This document shows, in pieces, positions 18,245 through 26,603 of a DNA stretch of 57,424 bases (its first letter is position 1; every line of letters starts with the position of its first letter). Below the pieces are notes generated by a model. The model saw nothing but the letters and a program-made list of their open reading frames with translations. It was not told where the DNA came from and ran no database searches. Made by a program: the position numbers and the translations under genes. The stretch lies in NCBI GenBank assembly GCA_005879255.1, contig VBKY01000186.1:1913-59336 (forward strand), written 5' to 3'. This DNA is from Deltaproteobacteria bacterium. GTDB lineage: Bacteria > Desulfobacterota_B > Binatia > UBA9968.

Positions 18245-19408
18245 TTATCGTGATGGCCAGTGCCATACAGGCCCCTTCAGTTTGTCCGATCCCGAGAGCT
18301 TGGTTTCGCTGAACTCTTTTTCCAGCACGATCGAGTGACATTTCGCCTGCTCTTGAAGCGCGCCGATTAGCCGAGAAGCGTGTGACACAACCAACACTTG
18401 CGAACGTTCTGCAGCACGAGCGATCAGCCGTGCCAGCGCCGGCAGCAAGTCAGGATGCAGGCTGGTTTCGGGTTCGTTCAGTACCAGCAAGCCCGGCGGT
18501 CGCGGCGTGAGGAGTGCGGCCACCCAAAGCAAGTAGCGCAGTGTTCCGTCGGAAAGCTCCATAGCTTTAAGCGGACGAAGCAGCCCGTGCTGCCGCATCT
18601 CCACCTCGAACCGACCGTCGGTATTCGTGACCGAAACGCTTGCGCTTGGGAATGCATCCTTTACCGAGTCACTCAGTGACTCCCGGTCACCTATCTCTTC
18701 GATTGTTTGCAGAGCGGCGGCTAAGTCGGCGCCGTCGTTACTCAGCACCGGCGTGTGGGTGCCGACCTGGGGCAGTCGCGCGGGACCCTGTAAATCCGTT
18801 CGGAATTGATCGTAGAACCGCCATCCACGCATTTGCTCCCTGAGCACGAGCATCTCCGGCGCGTTTCGAGGATCCGCACAATGAGTCATCATGCTATCAA
18901 AGGTCGATAAGTTTTGACTGATCATGTTCCACTCGCGGTCCTCGCCCCGCGTGCGCACAACTGGGCCGCGGCGATCCACCAGAAGCGAGCCGGGACGCAA
19001 CACCTCGCCATGCCAGATGCATTCTCGTTTGATCTCAGGATCGTGCGCAAATGCTGAGCGAGATGGAGGTGGGAGACCTAGGTCGATCGCGTACCCGAAT
19101 TCATCTCCGGCGAAGCCAAGCTGTAAACTCACCGGCCGTTTACGTGCGGTTCCTTGAACCGGGTGATCGCCTCCGATGACGGCGCGAGAGAATGACTCCG
19201 GGCCGGCCCAAAGTGTCGACTGAAGTCCTCCCTCCCGAGCAAGTGAAGGGATGACGCGACCTTGAGCCGTTTCCGCAAGCAAGCGAAGAGCGCGATAGAC
19301 GTTCGATTTTCCGCTCCCGTTCGGACCCGTGAGCACATTGAGCTGCCGGAGCGGAATGACGATGTCGCGCAACGAACGGTAATTGAAGATCGCAAGAGTG
19401 AAGAACAT
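18245..19408 (-). CDS. AAA-type ATPase of the RecF/SMC-like (AAA_21) group
   Basis: The start at 19408 gives MFFTLAIFNYRSLRDIVIPL, typical of this family; 19459 is an in-frame alternative with no better ribosome site. Walker A is GPNGSGKS (residues 28-35), the ABC-like signature region reads ELSDGTLRYLLW and Walker B with its glutamate reads LLVLNEPETSLHPDLL. The product is 387 residues. Homologues include OLD-like and RecF-like ATPases, some in defence systems with a nuclease or TOPRIM partner. No such partner is adjacent, so the role is open. Confidence 0.9.
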   Translation of the reverse strand: MFFTLAIFNYRSLRDIVIPLRQLNVLTGPNGSGKSNVYRALRLLAETAQGRVIPSLAREGGLQSTLWAGPESFSRAVIGGDHPVQGTARKRPVSLQLGFAGDEFGYAIDLGLPPPSRSAFAHDPEIKRECIWHGEVLRPGSLLVDRRGPVVRTRGEDREWNMISQNLSTFDSMMTHCADPRNAPEMLVLREQMRGWRFYDQFRTDLQGPARLPQVGTHTPVLSNDGADLAAALQTIEEIGDRESLSDSVKDAFPSASVSVTNTDGRFEVEMRQHGLLRPLKAMELSDGTLRYLLWVAALLTPRPPGLLVLNEPETSLHPDLLPALARLIARAAERSQVLVVSHASRLIGALQEQAKCHSIVLEKEFSETKLSGSDKLKGPVWHWPSR

Positions 19409-19486
19409 CGGATTTTCGGTTAACCAAACTTTTCTCTTCCGTCTCAAGGACGCGATCAATCGCGTCCTTACCCTGGATCCTTTGCT

Positions 19487-20458
19487 TTATCGCTTTGCGA
19501 TTTCATCCAGCAATGAAAAATCATACACCTGCTCCGGCTTCGGTGGTTCTTTTAACCCCATTTCACGCTGGGCGAGGTCGAACTCAAACTTTTGGCTGCC
19601 GGGTGTTGGCCGGCCGTCGAGCGCCCAACCCTTGTGAACGATGTCCAGGATTAAATTCGCGTCCTCCTGTGGTATGGCAAATTGTTTCATCAACACCGGT
19701 AACACTCTTTCCTTTTGCGTGGCGCTTATCCGGATGCTTTCCAGCACCGCCTGCACCACCGAGCGAAAGACGTCTCGTTTGCTCTGTAAGCTCGTCATCG
19801 CTGTGCCAAGACCGCCGGTGGCGAGCTCGATTTCATCCGCAGCTCTCGCGAGCGGGCGAAAACCTTGTCTAACGGCTTTAACTGTTTCGAGGCCGTTCAG
19901 TACCGCCGCCGGAACATTGCCGGCGGTGAGTGCAGCAAGCCGCGCCGTGCCGACGTTGAGAATCTTGTAGTCGTCCGGCTTGAGTCCCCTTCGCCGCAAA
20001 AGTTCGATGAGAATGGTATTAACGGTAGCTTGCGCGGTGTAACCGCCGAGTACCTTGCCGCGGAGTTGCTCGACGCTGGTTATCTCCTTGGATGCAACGA
20101 GAACGTGATCGGGCCGGTTCAATCCGACCATGATCACGCGCACCGGCACGCCGCGCAGTGCGGCGCGCGTCGTGGTTCCCGTGGCGGTGTAGAAATCCAA
20201 GTCCCCGGTCATGAGCGCGGCCAGTGCGGCGCGCGGCTCCAGTACCAAGATTTGCGGTTCAAAACCGTGGCTTTCGAAGATTCCTAGACTTTTGCCGACA
20301 TAGAAATGAGTGGCAGCGATGGTGTGGCTCGGCAGCGCGATTCTAAGCGGACGCAGTTTGGGTTTCTGCTGGGCGAGAAGTGATTGTGGTTCGACCAAGA
20401 GGTTAACGCTAAATCCGACGAGCACGAATGCTAGAACCAACCTAGCGATTCGAGACAT
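19487..20458 (-). CDS. NMT1/TauA-type ABC transporter substrate-binding protein
   Basis: The ATG at 20458 follows AAAGG by seven bases and begins MSRIARLVLAFVLVGFSV, a signal peptide ending LLAQQ; the 20494 start would add 12 residues before it. The mature part KPKLRPLRIALPSHTIAATH, LVLEPRAALAALMTGDLDF and QLRGKVLGGYTAQATVN is close to the protein at 13339-14310 throughout. It has no transporter genes beside it. It lies 78 bases from the ATPase gene on the same strand, but the functions look unrelated. Confidence 0.9.
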   Translation of the reverse strand: MSRIARLVLAFVLVGFSVNLLVEPQSLLAQQKPKLRPLRIALPSHTIAATHFYVGKSLGIFESHGFEPQILVLEPRAALAALMTGDLDFYTATGTTTRAALRGVPVRVIMVGLNRPDHVLVASKEITSVEQLRGKVLGGYTAQATVNTILIELLRRRGLKPDDYKILNVGTARLAALTAGNVPAAVLNGLETVKAVRQGFRPLARAADEIELATGGLGTAMTSLQSKRDVFRSVVQAVLESIRISATQKERVLPVLMKQFAIPQEDANLILDIVHKGWALDGRPTPGSQKFEFDLAQREMGLKEPPKPEQVYDFSLLDEIAKR

Positions 20459-20582
20459 TGGCAAGCCTTTCGGTCGATGGAGACGTATCATCAACGATTC
20501 GTAAAGATACCACCCACCCGACCCTATGGATGGCCATTAAAGAATTACGCTCGTCGGGACCGCCCGCAAGACTCGGCTCGGT

Positions 20583-21314
20583 CTAGTTTGACTTCCCTAC
20601 AAAACTAGCGTCGTCGCGGCGAATAAATCCGGGCGGATTACCACTTTTCGAATGGACCTCAAGCCAGTCCCCGTTGGAATTCACCACGCTCACTCGTGTT
20701 CCTGCCGGGATATTGGCTAAGACCCTAGAAGATCCCGAGGGTCCCTCAAAGACGGTTGTGGCGCGAAGGACTTCATAGATCCCGGGATTAGCTCCGCGCT
20801 GGGAAGCAGATGAAGGAGCGGGCCCGGATTTGGACCCTCCCGCCGGTGCTTGTTGCGCGGATTCGGGCGGCTGAACCGTCGAGGCGAGATTGCTGTCACT
20901 CGTTTCGCCGGCAATTTTCGGTTCTTCCACCGTACCCGGTGGCGCTTGCGGCGCAACCCTGGCCTGCTCCACGGGAACGGGCTCCTGCTTGACCGGTCGG
21001 CGCAACAAATCCGTGCCGAAATAAATGCCCGTCCCGGCAGCGATGATAAGCGCAAAAACGACGCCGATGATCAACGCAGTATTGATGCCGCGACCTTCTC
21101 GAATTGGTGAGATCGCCGCCGGACGCGTTCCTGGGGCCGAAAGCCCTTCCGATGCGGCTCGCGGCGCTGCTTGCGTGGGAGTCGATGCCGGCGTCTGAAC
21201 TTCTTCTACAGTGCTTGATGGGATCGGCTCAGTTGCCTTAGCCACTCTTGCGCCGCAATTTCCACAGAAATTTTTCCCCTGTTCGACTTGTTTGCCGCAT
21301 TCAGTGCAAAACAT
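20583..21314 (-). CDS. Zinc-ribbon membrane protein with C-terminal SH3-like domain
   Basis: The ATG at 21314 lies nine bases after GGAGG; a GTG at 21320 is too close to it. The 243-residue protein begins with a double-CxxC zinc ribbon (FCTECGKQV...FCGNCGARV), then a Pro/Ala-rich linker. One membrane segment follows (ALIIGVVFALIIAAGTGIYF), then a second low-complexity linker and a bacterial SH3 domain (ATTVFEGPSGSSRVLANIPA to WLEVHSKSG...GFIRRDD). The SH3 domain should lie outside the membrane, perhaps binding peptidoglycan. No partner is evident. Confidence 0.85.
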   Translation of the reverse strand: MFCTECGKQVEQGKNFCGNCGARVAKATEPIPSSTVEEVQTPASTPTQAAPRAASEGLSAPGTRPAAISPIREGRGINTALIIGVVFALIIAAGTGIYFGTDLLRRPVKQEPVPVEQARVAPQAPPGTVEEPKIAGETSDSNLASTVQPPESAQQAPAGGSKSGPAPSSASQRGANPGIYEVLRATTVFEGPSGSSRVLANIPAGTRVSVVNSNGDWLEVHSKSGNPPGFIRRDDASFVGKSN

Positions 21315-21687
21315 GAACACTTACCTCCGAGAATTAATCCGCGCTTTCGCGCGAGTTGGACGGAACATTAACCAATGAAGCTGGACCGTGTCAACGATAG
21401 TCGGATCACAGCCTTGTACCGGTCCGATGTCCGAAGCAGCCTGCCATAACCAATGATTTGCTCCTCTATTCCACGTTCTTTCCGCGGCGGTTAGATCTGG
21501 CCCCAGGCACCGCTTACTACGGGCTTACCGGGATCGTCCTCCGCGTCCGACTTGCCAACTATTACCGCGACAAACAGGCGCATCAGCGCAAATGGTTTTC
21601 GGCACTTATCATCCGCCTTGGCGATTTACGTAGGCAGGCGATAGGAATAGTTGAACTGAGGCTCCCGAGCAGATACAGGAATCAAGT
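21315..21687. other. Intergenic region without a recognised gene
   Basis: About 370 bases between divergent genes. An open frame from 21458 (rich in Arg, Leu and Tyr) runs into the CoA-transferase gene in a different phase and has no ribosome site or recognised motif, so it is not called. AGGA seven bases before 21688 serves the next gene. Confidence 0.4.
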
Positions 21688-22599
21688 ATGGACAAGCTTC
21701 GCCTGCTGCACGACGCCATCGCTCTCGACGTCGAAGACGGCATGTCACTCGCGATCGGCTGCGGCCTCGAATCGCTGATTCCCTTCGCAGCAAGCCATGA
21801 GATCATGCGGCAGAAGCGACAAGATCTTACACTGATCTGTCCGATCTCCGACATGCAATTCGACCAGCTCATTGGTGCGGGTTGCGTGAAAAAGATCATC
21901 GCTTCGTGGGTCGGCAACGTCGCTGCCGGGCTGGGACACAACTACCGGCGCGCGGCGGAATCCGGCATACCGCACTCGATAGTTATCGAGGAGCATTCGA
22001 ACTTCACCATCGGCCAGGGGCTGCAAGCAGCAGCTATGGGGCTCCCCTTCTTACCGACGCGAACAGTTCAAGGAAGTGAATTTCGCACGAGCGATCAATT
22101 CCAATCCATCCGCTGCCCATTCACTGACGAAGAGCTTGTCGCAGTTCGCGCGATCCGGCCTGACGTGACCATTCTCCATGTTCAACGCGCCGATGCGCAA
22201 GGCAATGCCCATGTCTGGGGCAATTTCGGCGTCATGCGCGAAGCCGCGCTCGCGGCAAAAAAAGTTATCCTCACTTGCGAGGAAGTCGTCGATCATGAAG
22301 TCATCCTTAGTGATCCCAACCGCACTGTGATTCCCGGTTTCGTTGTGTCGAGTGTTGTGCATGAACCTTTCGGCTCGTTTCCATCACCGACGCAAGGCTA
22401 TGTGCGGCGGGATGACGATTTTTACTTCGAATATCACAAAGCAACCCGGACGCGTGATGGCTTCGAGCAGTGGCTCAAGAAGTGGGTGTTTGGAGTCGAG
22501 GATCATCGAGGTTTCTTAAATCTCCTCGGGAAAGAGCGAGTCGAGAACCTGAAGGCTGAAGGCGGACTGTTTGCGCCCGCGGTGAGTTTTAACTATTAG
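21688..22599 (+). CDS. CoA-transferase subunit A (glutaconate CoA-transferase type)
   Basis: This 303-residue protein has the alpha-subunit pattern of family I CoA-transferases: DGMSLAIGCGLESLIPFA near the N-terminus, WVGNVAAGLGHNYRRAAESG in the middle and TILHVQRADAQGNAHVWG followed by CEEVVDHEVI. The active-site Glu of this family lies in the beta subunit, which is encoded at 23228. The complex would move CoA between carboxylic acids, feeding a side-chain degradation pathway. A GlcG-like gene sits between the two subunit genes. Confidence 0.9.
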   Translation: MDKLRLLHDAIALDVEDGMSLAIGCGLESLIPFAASHEIMRQKRQDLTLICPISDMQFDQLIGAGCVKKIIASWVGNVAAGLGHNYRRAAESGIPHSIVIEEHSNFTIGQGLQAAAMGLPFLPTRTVQGSEFRTSDQFQSIRCPFTDEELVAVRAIRPDVTILHVQRADAQGNAHVWGNFGVMREAALAAKKVILTCEEVVDHEVILSDPNRTVIPGFVVSSVVHEPFGSFPSPTQGYVRRDDDFYFEYHKATRTRDGFEQWLKKWVFGVEDHRGFLNLLGKERVENLKAEGGLFAPAVSFNY

Positions 22600-22610
22600 G
22601 AGGTGAAAAA

Positions 22611-22745
22611 TCGAGATTATCACATTACATAGGACGAGCTGTTTCGCGGAGTTTATCCTGAGATCATTCGAAGGACTCAGCATGACATTCTCCGCGGTGT
22701 CATCCTGAACAACGTGAGGGATCTCTTCCTGAAACCTTTTTGCAT
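22611..22745. repeat. CCTGAG...TCGAAGGACTCAGCATGAC repeat element
   Basis: TTATCCTGAGATCATTCGAA with GGACTCAGCATGACATT, then GTGTCATCCTGAACAACGTG, form a pair of imperfect palindromes. The wording CATCCTGAG...GGATCTCA-GCATGAC is typical of small dispersed repeats in environmental genomes. It interrupts the CoA-transferase operon between subunit A and the GlcG-like gene. Confidence 0.5.
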
Positions 22746-22776
22746 CACAAATCAATAACACTTGGGGAGGTAAATC

Positions 22777-23211
22777 ATGAAAACCGTACCATCGTTTAAA
22801 CTCAGTCAGGAAGGCTGCGACATAATCGTCAACGCCGCCATCGAAAAGGCCAAAGAGCTCAAACAAATCGTCAGCATCTGCGTCGTCGATGCTGGCGGGC
22901 ACCTGATGGCGTTCAAGCGCATGACTAACGGACGGACGCACAACACGCTGATCGCCCAAACCAAAGCTCGTTCAGCCGCACTTACCACAGCCGCGACGGG
23001 TAAAGTGGGTCGTGACGGCAGCGAGATTCCCGATCATCAAGTGCTGGCGCAAACACTCGCTGTAGGCCCGGGCTGGTTTATCAGCATCGAAGGCGGTATT
23101 CCGATCACGGTTGACGGGCAGTGCATTGGAGCGATCGGCGTCAGCGGCGCGCCGTCTGCTGTTGATCGCCAGATCGGTCAAGCGGGCATAGATACGTTCA
23201 ATAGGGCGTGA
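22777..23211 (+). CDS. GlcG/HbpS-like protein (DUF336)
   Basis: This 144-residue protein follows GGGGAGG six bases before the ATG. It has the DUF336 pattern: AIEKAKELKQIVSICVVDAG near the N-terminus, then HLMAFKRM and a C-terminal PITVDGQCIGAIGVSGA. Members bind heme, corrinoid or small acids (HbpS, GlcG, the PduO C-terminal domain). It lies between CoA-transferase subunits A and B, so it is probably co-transcribed and helps the same pathway, but its ligand cannot be read. Confidence 0.88.
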   Translation: MKTVPSFKLSQEGCDIIVNAAIEKAKELKQIVSICVVDAGGHLMAFKRMTNGRTHNTLIAQTKARSAALTTAATGKVGRDGSEIPDHQVLAQTLAVGPGWFISIEGGIPITVDGQCIGAIGVSGAPSAVDRQIGQAGIDTFNRA

Positions 23212-23227
23212 ACATCAGTCCAGAGGC

Positions 23228-23983
23228 ATGACCTATACCCTTCGCGAGCTAATGGTCGCCGCCGCGGCGCGGGAAATTCGCGACGGCGACAAAGTCTTTG
23301 TCGGTATGCGGCTGCCGTTGCTGGGATTTGCCGTTGCCAAAGAAACTCATGCGCCGAATGCCGTCGGTATTTTTGAAAACGGCGTGATTCGCGATTGGCC
23401 GGCGCTCGAATCGATTTTCACTATGAGTGATCCGCCCAATATCGCTCGCGCGCTTTATTGCGGCGGTTTAAACGACGTCATGTATCTTTTGCAAACTGGT
23501 CGGATCGATCTTGGCTTCATCGGCGGCGCCGAGGTCGATCGCTTCGGCAATCTGAATACCCATTGGGTGGAAGAAAAAGGCAAACGGATTCGGCTTCCCG
23601 GAAGCGGCGGCGCCGCGGACATAGCCACGATGGCCAAGCGCTGCATTATCATCATGAATCATGAGAAGCGGCGCTTCCCTTCCAAAGTTCAATTCATCAC
23701 ATCGCCGGGATTCGGCGACGGCGGCGACTGGCGCGAGCGGCATGGCCTGCCGGGCGGCGGCCCAAGCCGTGTCATTACCAGCGCGGGAATTTTTTCGTTT
23801 GAGGCAGTAAGTCGCGAAATGATCTTAAGTTCGTACCATCCCGGGATTACTGTGGAACAGATAAAGGAGAAAACTGGCTGGCCACTCCGGGTATCGCGCG
23901 ATGCGTGCGAAACAGCCCCGCCAACAGAAAAGGAATTGACTGCAGTCAGGAAGTACGACCCGAAGGGCGTCTGGACTTCTTAA
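23228..23983 (+). CDS. CoA-transferase subunit B (glutaconate CoA-transferase type)
   Basis: This 251-residue protein has FENGVIRDWPALES, in which the Glu of the (S)ENG motif forms the glutamyl-CoA intermediate in this family. Later LGFIGGAEVDRFGNLNTHWV and PGSGGAADIATMAKRCIIIM are standard beta-subunit segments. It begins 16 bases after the GlcG-like gene. With the gene at 21688 it should form the active enzyme. The acyl substrate is unknown. Confidence 0.9.
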   Translation: MTYTLRELMVAAAAREIRDGDKVFVGMRLPLLGFAVAKETHAPNAVGIFENGVIRDWPALESIFTMSDPPNIARALYCGGLNDVMYLLQTGRIDLGFIGGAEVDRFGNLNTHWVEEKGKRIRLPGSGGAADIATMAKRCIIIMNHEKRRFPSKVQFITSPGFGDGGDWRERHGLPGGGPSRVITSAGIFSFEAVSREMILSSYHPGITVEQIKEKTGWPLRVSRDACETAPPTEKELTAVRKYDPKGVWTS

Positions 23984-24021
23984 CCAGTACCCCATTACTC
24001 CAGCACTCCATCACTCCAATC
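23984..24021. repeat. ACTCCA-type dispersed repeat
   Basis: CCCCATTACTCCAGCACTCC followed by ATCACTCCA lies between two convergent genes. It matches, on one strand or the other, elements at 556-592, 7081-7100 and 35878-35934. Confidence 0.55.
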
Positions 24022-24025
24022 TTCT

Positions 24026-24538
24026 TCACGCCTCCAGCTTTACCGAATTGATCACCACTGCGTCCACCGGCACATCGTCATGGCCACCCTTGCGGCCAGT
24101 TTTCACTTTCTCAATGTTGTGCACGATATCCATGCCTCCAGTCACTTGACCAAAAACCGCGTACCCGAATTCAGCCGGCGCCGTGCTTTTGTGATTGAGA
24201 AAGTCGTTATCCTTAACGTTGATGAAAAATTGCGAGGTCGCGCTATCGACTACGTTGGTCCGCGCCATGGCCACGCTGCCGAGCTTGTTCTTTAAACCAT
24301 TAGCGGCCTCATTTTTGATCGGCGCGTTGTTTTTTTTCTCATTCATTTGCGCGTCCATGCCGCCGCCCTGGATCATGAAGCCCGGGATGACGCGATGAAA
24401 GATCAGCCCATCGTAGTGTCCATTGCTCGCGTAATCGAGAAAGTTTTTCGTCGTGATGGGCGCGTTTTCCGCGTCAAGCTCGATCCGAATATTGCCCATG
24501 CTCGTCGACATCAATACCACGGGATTTTTTTCCGCCAT
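24026..24538 (-). CDS. ppiB: Peptidyl-prolyl cis-trans isomerase, cyclophilin type
   Basis: This 170-residue protein has CAGGAGG upstream of the ATG. It shows the cyclophilin motifs [15 protein letters not shown] (with the catalytic Arg and Phe/Met/Gln positions), [20 protein letters not shown] and [12 protein letters not shown]. There is no signal peptide, so it is probably cytoplasmic. Such enzymes speed proline isomerisation during folding. It is convergent with the CoA-transferase genes and not part of their operon. Confidence 0.95.
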   Translation of the reverse strand: MAEKNPVVLMSTSMGNIRIELDAENAPITTKNFLDYASNGHYDGLIFHRVIPGFMIQGGGMDAQMNEKKNNAPIKNEAANGLKNKLGSVAMARTNVVDSATSQFFINVKDNDFLNHKSTAPAEFGYAVFGQVTGGMDIVHNIEKVKTGRKGGHDDVPVDAVVINSVKLEA

Positions 24539-24667
24539 CGTGACCTCCTGTAATTTTCACCACGCTTAACATCTTTTTCCGCTGAGCGATACGGGTGGAA
24601 TTATAGACTCGGATGCGCTATGGATACGAGCAAATCGACCGAATAGCCAATTCCGAAAGGAGCGATT

Positions 24668-25585
24668 ATGCCGAGCGATAGAAAAATTGAAGGAATATTG
24701 ATGCCCATGCCGGTGGCGTTCAAGAAGGACGGGGCTATCGATCATGCCGGGACGGACGCAATCATTGATTTCTATCTGGATGCCGGCGTGCACGGTTTCT
24801 TCCCGTTAGGCACGCACGGGCAAGGCATGGTGATGGAAATCGAGGAACGCAAAAAAATGGCCGAACAGATCGTCAATCGCGTCAAGGGACGCGTGCCGGT
24901 GGTCATGCATATCGGCACCGCCAACACGCTCTCGTCCATCGAGCTGGCAAAGCACGCCGCCGGCCTCGGCGTCGACGCAGTCGGCGTCGTGCCACCCTAC
25001 TATTATCCGCATGACGATTGGGAAGTGTACGCACACTACAAAGCCATCGCGCGATCCATTCCAGGCGTGCCAATGTTTATTTACGACAACACGGAAACCA
25101 CCTGGGTCGAAATTACACCGGCCAAGGCCAATAAAATCATTGAAACCATTGCGCCGAATCCATTGGCCGGGATCAAAGTCTCTTTCATCGCCTTCGACAA
25201 GTTGCTGGGCTACGTTTATCAATTGCCCAAGAGCGTCGGTGTTTTTCCGGGAGGCATTTTTTCTCTCTATAGTGGTTATTCTGTCGGCGTGCGCGGGGCT
25301 ATTCATCCGCCGTCGACTCCCTTTCCGGAGACCTGCGTAAAAATGTATGAGGCCCTCAAGTCGGGCGACTTGAAGGCTGCGCAAAAAGAACATGATCTGC
25401 TGACCCGCCTGATGCAGGTGGTCGGCAAGTATTTACGCACGCATGGGCGCGGCGTATTTTGTGAGCTCATGAAGCTGCGCGGTTTGCCTCTGGAACGCTT
25501 CCCGCGCTGGGAGACGCCGCCGTTTACCGACAAGGACAAGGCGGATTTAAAAGAAGGACTGGCCAACGCCGGCTACGCGCTGTAA
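24668..25585 (+). CDS. DapA-family (dihydrodipicolinate synthase-like) aldolase/lyase
   Basis: This 305-residue protein is preceded by AAAGGAG. It has FFPLGTHGQGMVMEIEERKK in place of the family GTTGE loop, VVPPYYYPHDDW, then MFIYDNTETTW with the proton-relay Tyr, and GIKVSFIAFDK with the Schiff-base Lys (about residue 169). The barrel is standard, but the loop after the Lys lacks the usual Asp-Ser. It is probably a pyruvate-type class I aldolase or lyase acting on a sugar or aromatic-derived acid rather than lysine synthesis. It is followed 14 bases on by a TenA-like oxidase. Confidence 0.85.
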   Translation: MPSDRKIEGILMPMPVAFKKDGAIDHAGTDAIIDFYLDAGVHGFFPLGTHGQGMVMEIEERKKMAEQIVNRVKGRVPVVMHIGTANTLSSIELAKHAAGLGVDAVGVVPPYYYPHDDWEVYAHYKAIARSIPGVPMFIYDNTETTWVEITPAKANKIIETIAPNPLAGIKVSFIAFDKLLGYVYQLPKSVGVFPGGIFSLYSGYSVGVRGAIHPPSTPFPETCVKMYEALKSGDLKAAQKEHDLLTRLMQVVGKYLRTHGRGVFCELMKLRGLPLERFPRWETPPFTDKDKADLKEGLANAGYAL

Positions 25586-25599
25586 TCCCCGAACGGATC

Positions 25600-26394
25600 A
25601 TGGGCAACCAGTCGCTGCTTTTGGAGGTCGGCAAAAAATTCTCGCCCGCTGAGGCGGCGGCTTATACCGATGAAGTGAAGCGCCGCATGTATGCGCGCTG
25701 GAAGGAGCGCGTATTCGGCGGCGCATTCATGCGCGATCTCGAAGCGGGCAAACTGCCATTCGAAACCATCAAGCTCTTCTGGCGCCAGTGGTACAGTTAT
25801 CCGGTGGAGATCAATAATTTTCATTTGATCATCTATCAGCGCCACCAGGGAATCTTCGCCCGTCATCGCGACCTGCTCGCCCCTTACGTCGGCAAGATCA
25901 GCGACGAGCTCGTGAATCCGAGCATCCCCGGTCACATCCAAGTTTTAATCAACCAAGGTGAAGCGTTCGGCGTGTCCGTCGACGAAATGGTCAACTGCGA
26001 AGTGTACGCCGAATGCCGTGGCTTGACAGAGTTCGCTCGCGGTTTGGTTTACGAAGGGAGCATGATCGAATGGTGGGGGCGTTCGCTCAACGAAGAGATG
26101 TTCGGTCACTGGGCAAAGCGATGGCGTGATGCGTTGCTGAATCAGTACAAAATCAAAGACGCCGATCTGCACTATTTCCAAGTGCACGAAGACGCCGATC
26201 TGCACGAACACTTGGATGGCCTCATGGCTCATGGTCAGGTCGCGCGAATGATCTTTGAGCGCTTGCTGCAAGACGGTAATACCTGGTACCGGCCGGGCTG
26301 GGGCCCGGAATATTGTTGTCTGACCAACGCCGAGTACGTCGCCCTCTTCCACGACGGCATCTACAAGCATTCCAAGAGTTTGGGACATTTTTGA
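25600..26394 (+). CDS. TenA/PqqC-like (heme-oxygenase-fold) iron redox enzyme
   Basis: This 264-residue protein is all-helical in appearance. Likely metal ligands are spread as in heme-oxygenase-like diiron oxidases: a His in INNFHLIIYQRHQG, Glu in YEGSMIEWWGRSLNEEM, and HEDADLHEHLDGL near the C-terminus. Relatives include PqqC, TenA, CADD and small-molecule oxidases. It is in line with the DapA-like and UbiD genes, which suggests an oxidative step in the same pathway. The ribosome site is weak. Exact reaction unknown. Confidence 0.8.
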   Translation: MGNQSLLLEVGKKFSPAEAAAYTDEVKRRMYARWKERVFGGAFMRDLEAGKLPFETIKLFWRQWYSYPVEINNFHLIIYQRHQGIFARHRDLLAPYVGKISDELVNPSIPGHIQVLINQGEAFGVSVDEMVNCEVYAECRGLTEFARGLVYEGSMIEWWGRSLNEEMFGHWAKRWRDALLNQYKIKDADLHYFQVHEDADLHEHLDGLMAHGQVARMIFERLLQDGNTWYRPGWGPEYCCLTNAEYVALFHDGIYKHSKSLGHF

Positions 26395-26454
26395 ATAAAC
26401 CGAGTATTCACGAAAGCACCAAGCGCGGCAAAGCCGCAAACAGATATGAAAAGC

Positions 26455-26545
26455 GGGATTCACCGCAGAGGCACAGAGTACACAGAGATTTTCTATTTCA
26501 AACTTTCCCCTCCGCGTCCTCAGCGCCTCCGCGGTGATCCATCCG
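26455..26545. repeat. CACCGCAGAGGCACAGAG-type inverted repeat
   Basis: CACCGCAGAGGCACAGAG (from 26461) and TCCTCAGCGCCTCCGCGGTG (ending about 26537) form the arms of a long imperfect hairpin. This is the widespread 'cacagaggcacagaga' intergenic element of environmental genomes. It sits between the oxidase and UbiD genes, so they may not be one transcript. Confidence 0.65.
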
Positions 26546-26603
26546 AATCCTTCGCGTCTTTGTGGTAATAACGACTTGAAAAAGTAATCCCAGGGGCACA
26601 CAC

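Noticed and set aside
18057..18341. 94-residue minus-strand protein overlapping the ATPase end
   Set aside because: Its first half is a shadow of the ATPase gene and the second half is the flavoprotein relic; the ATPase frame itself ends in the expected way.
21458..21778. 106-residue plus-strand frame before the CoA-transferase
   Set aside because: No motif or ribosome site is seen, and it overlaps the well-supported CoA-transferase start in another phase.
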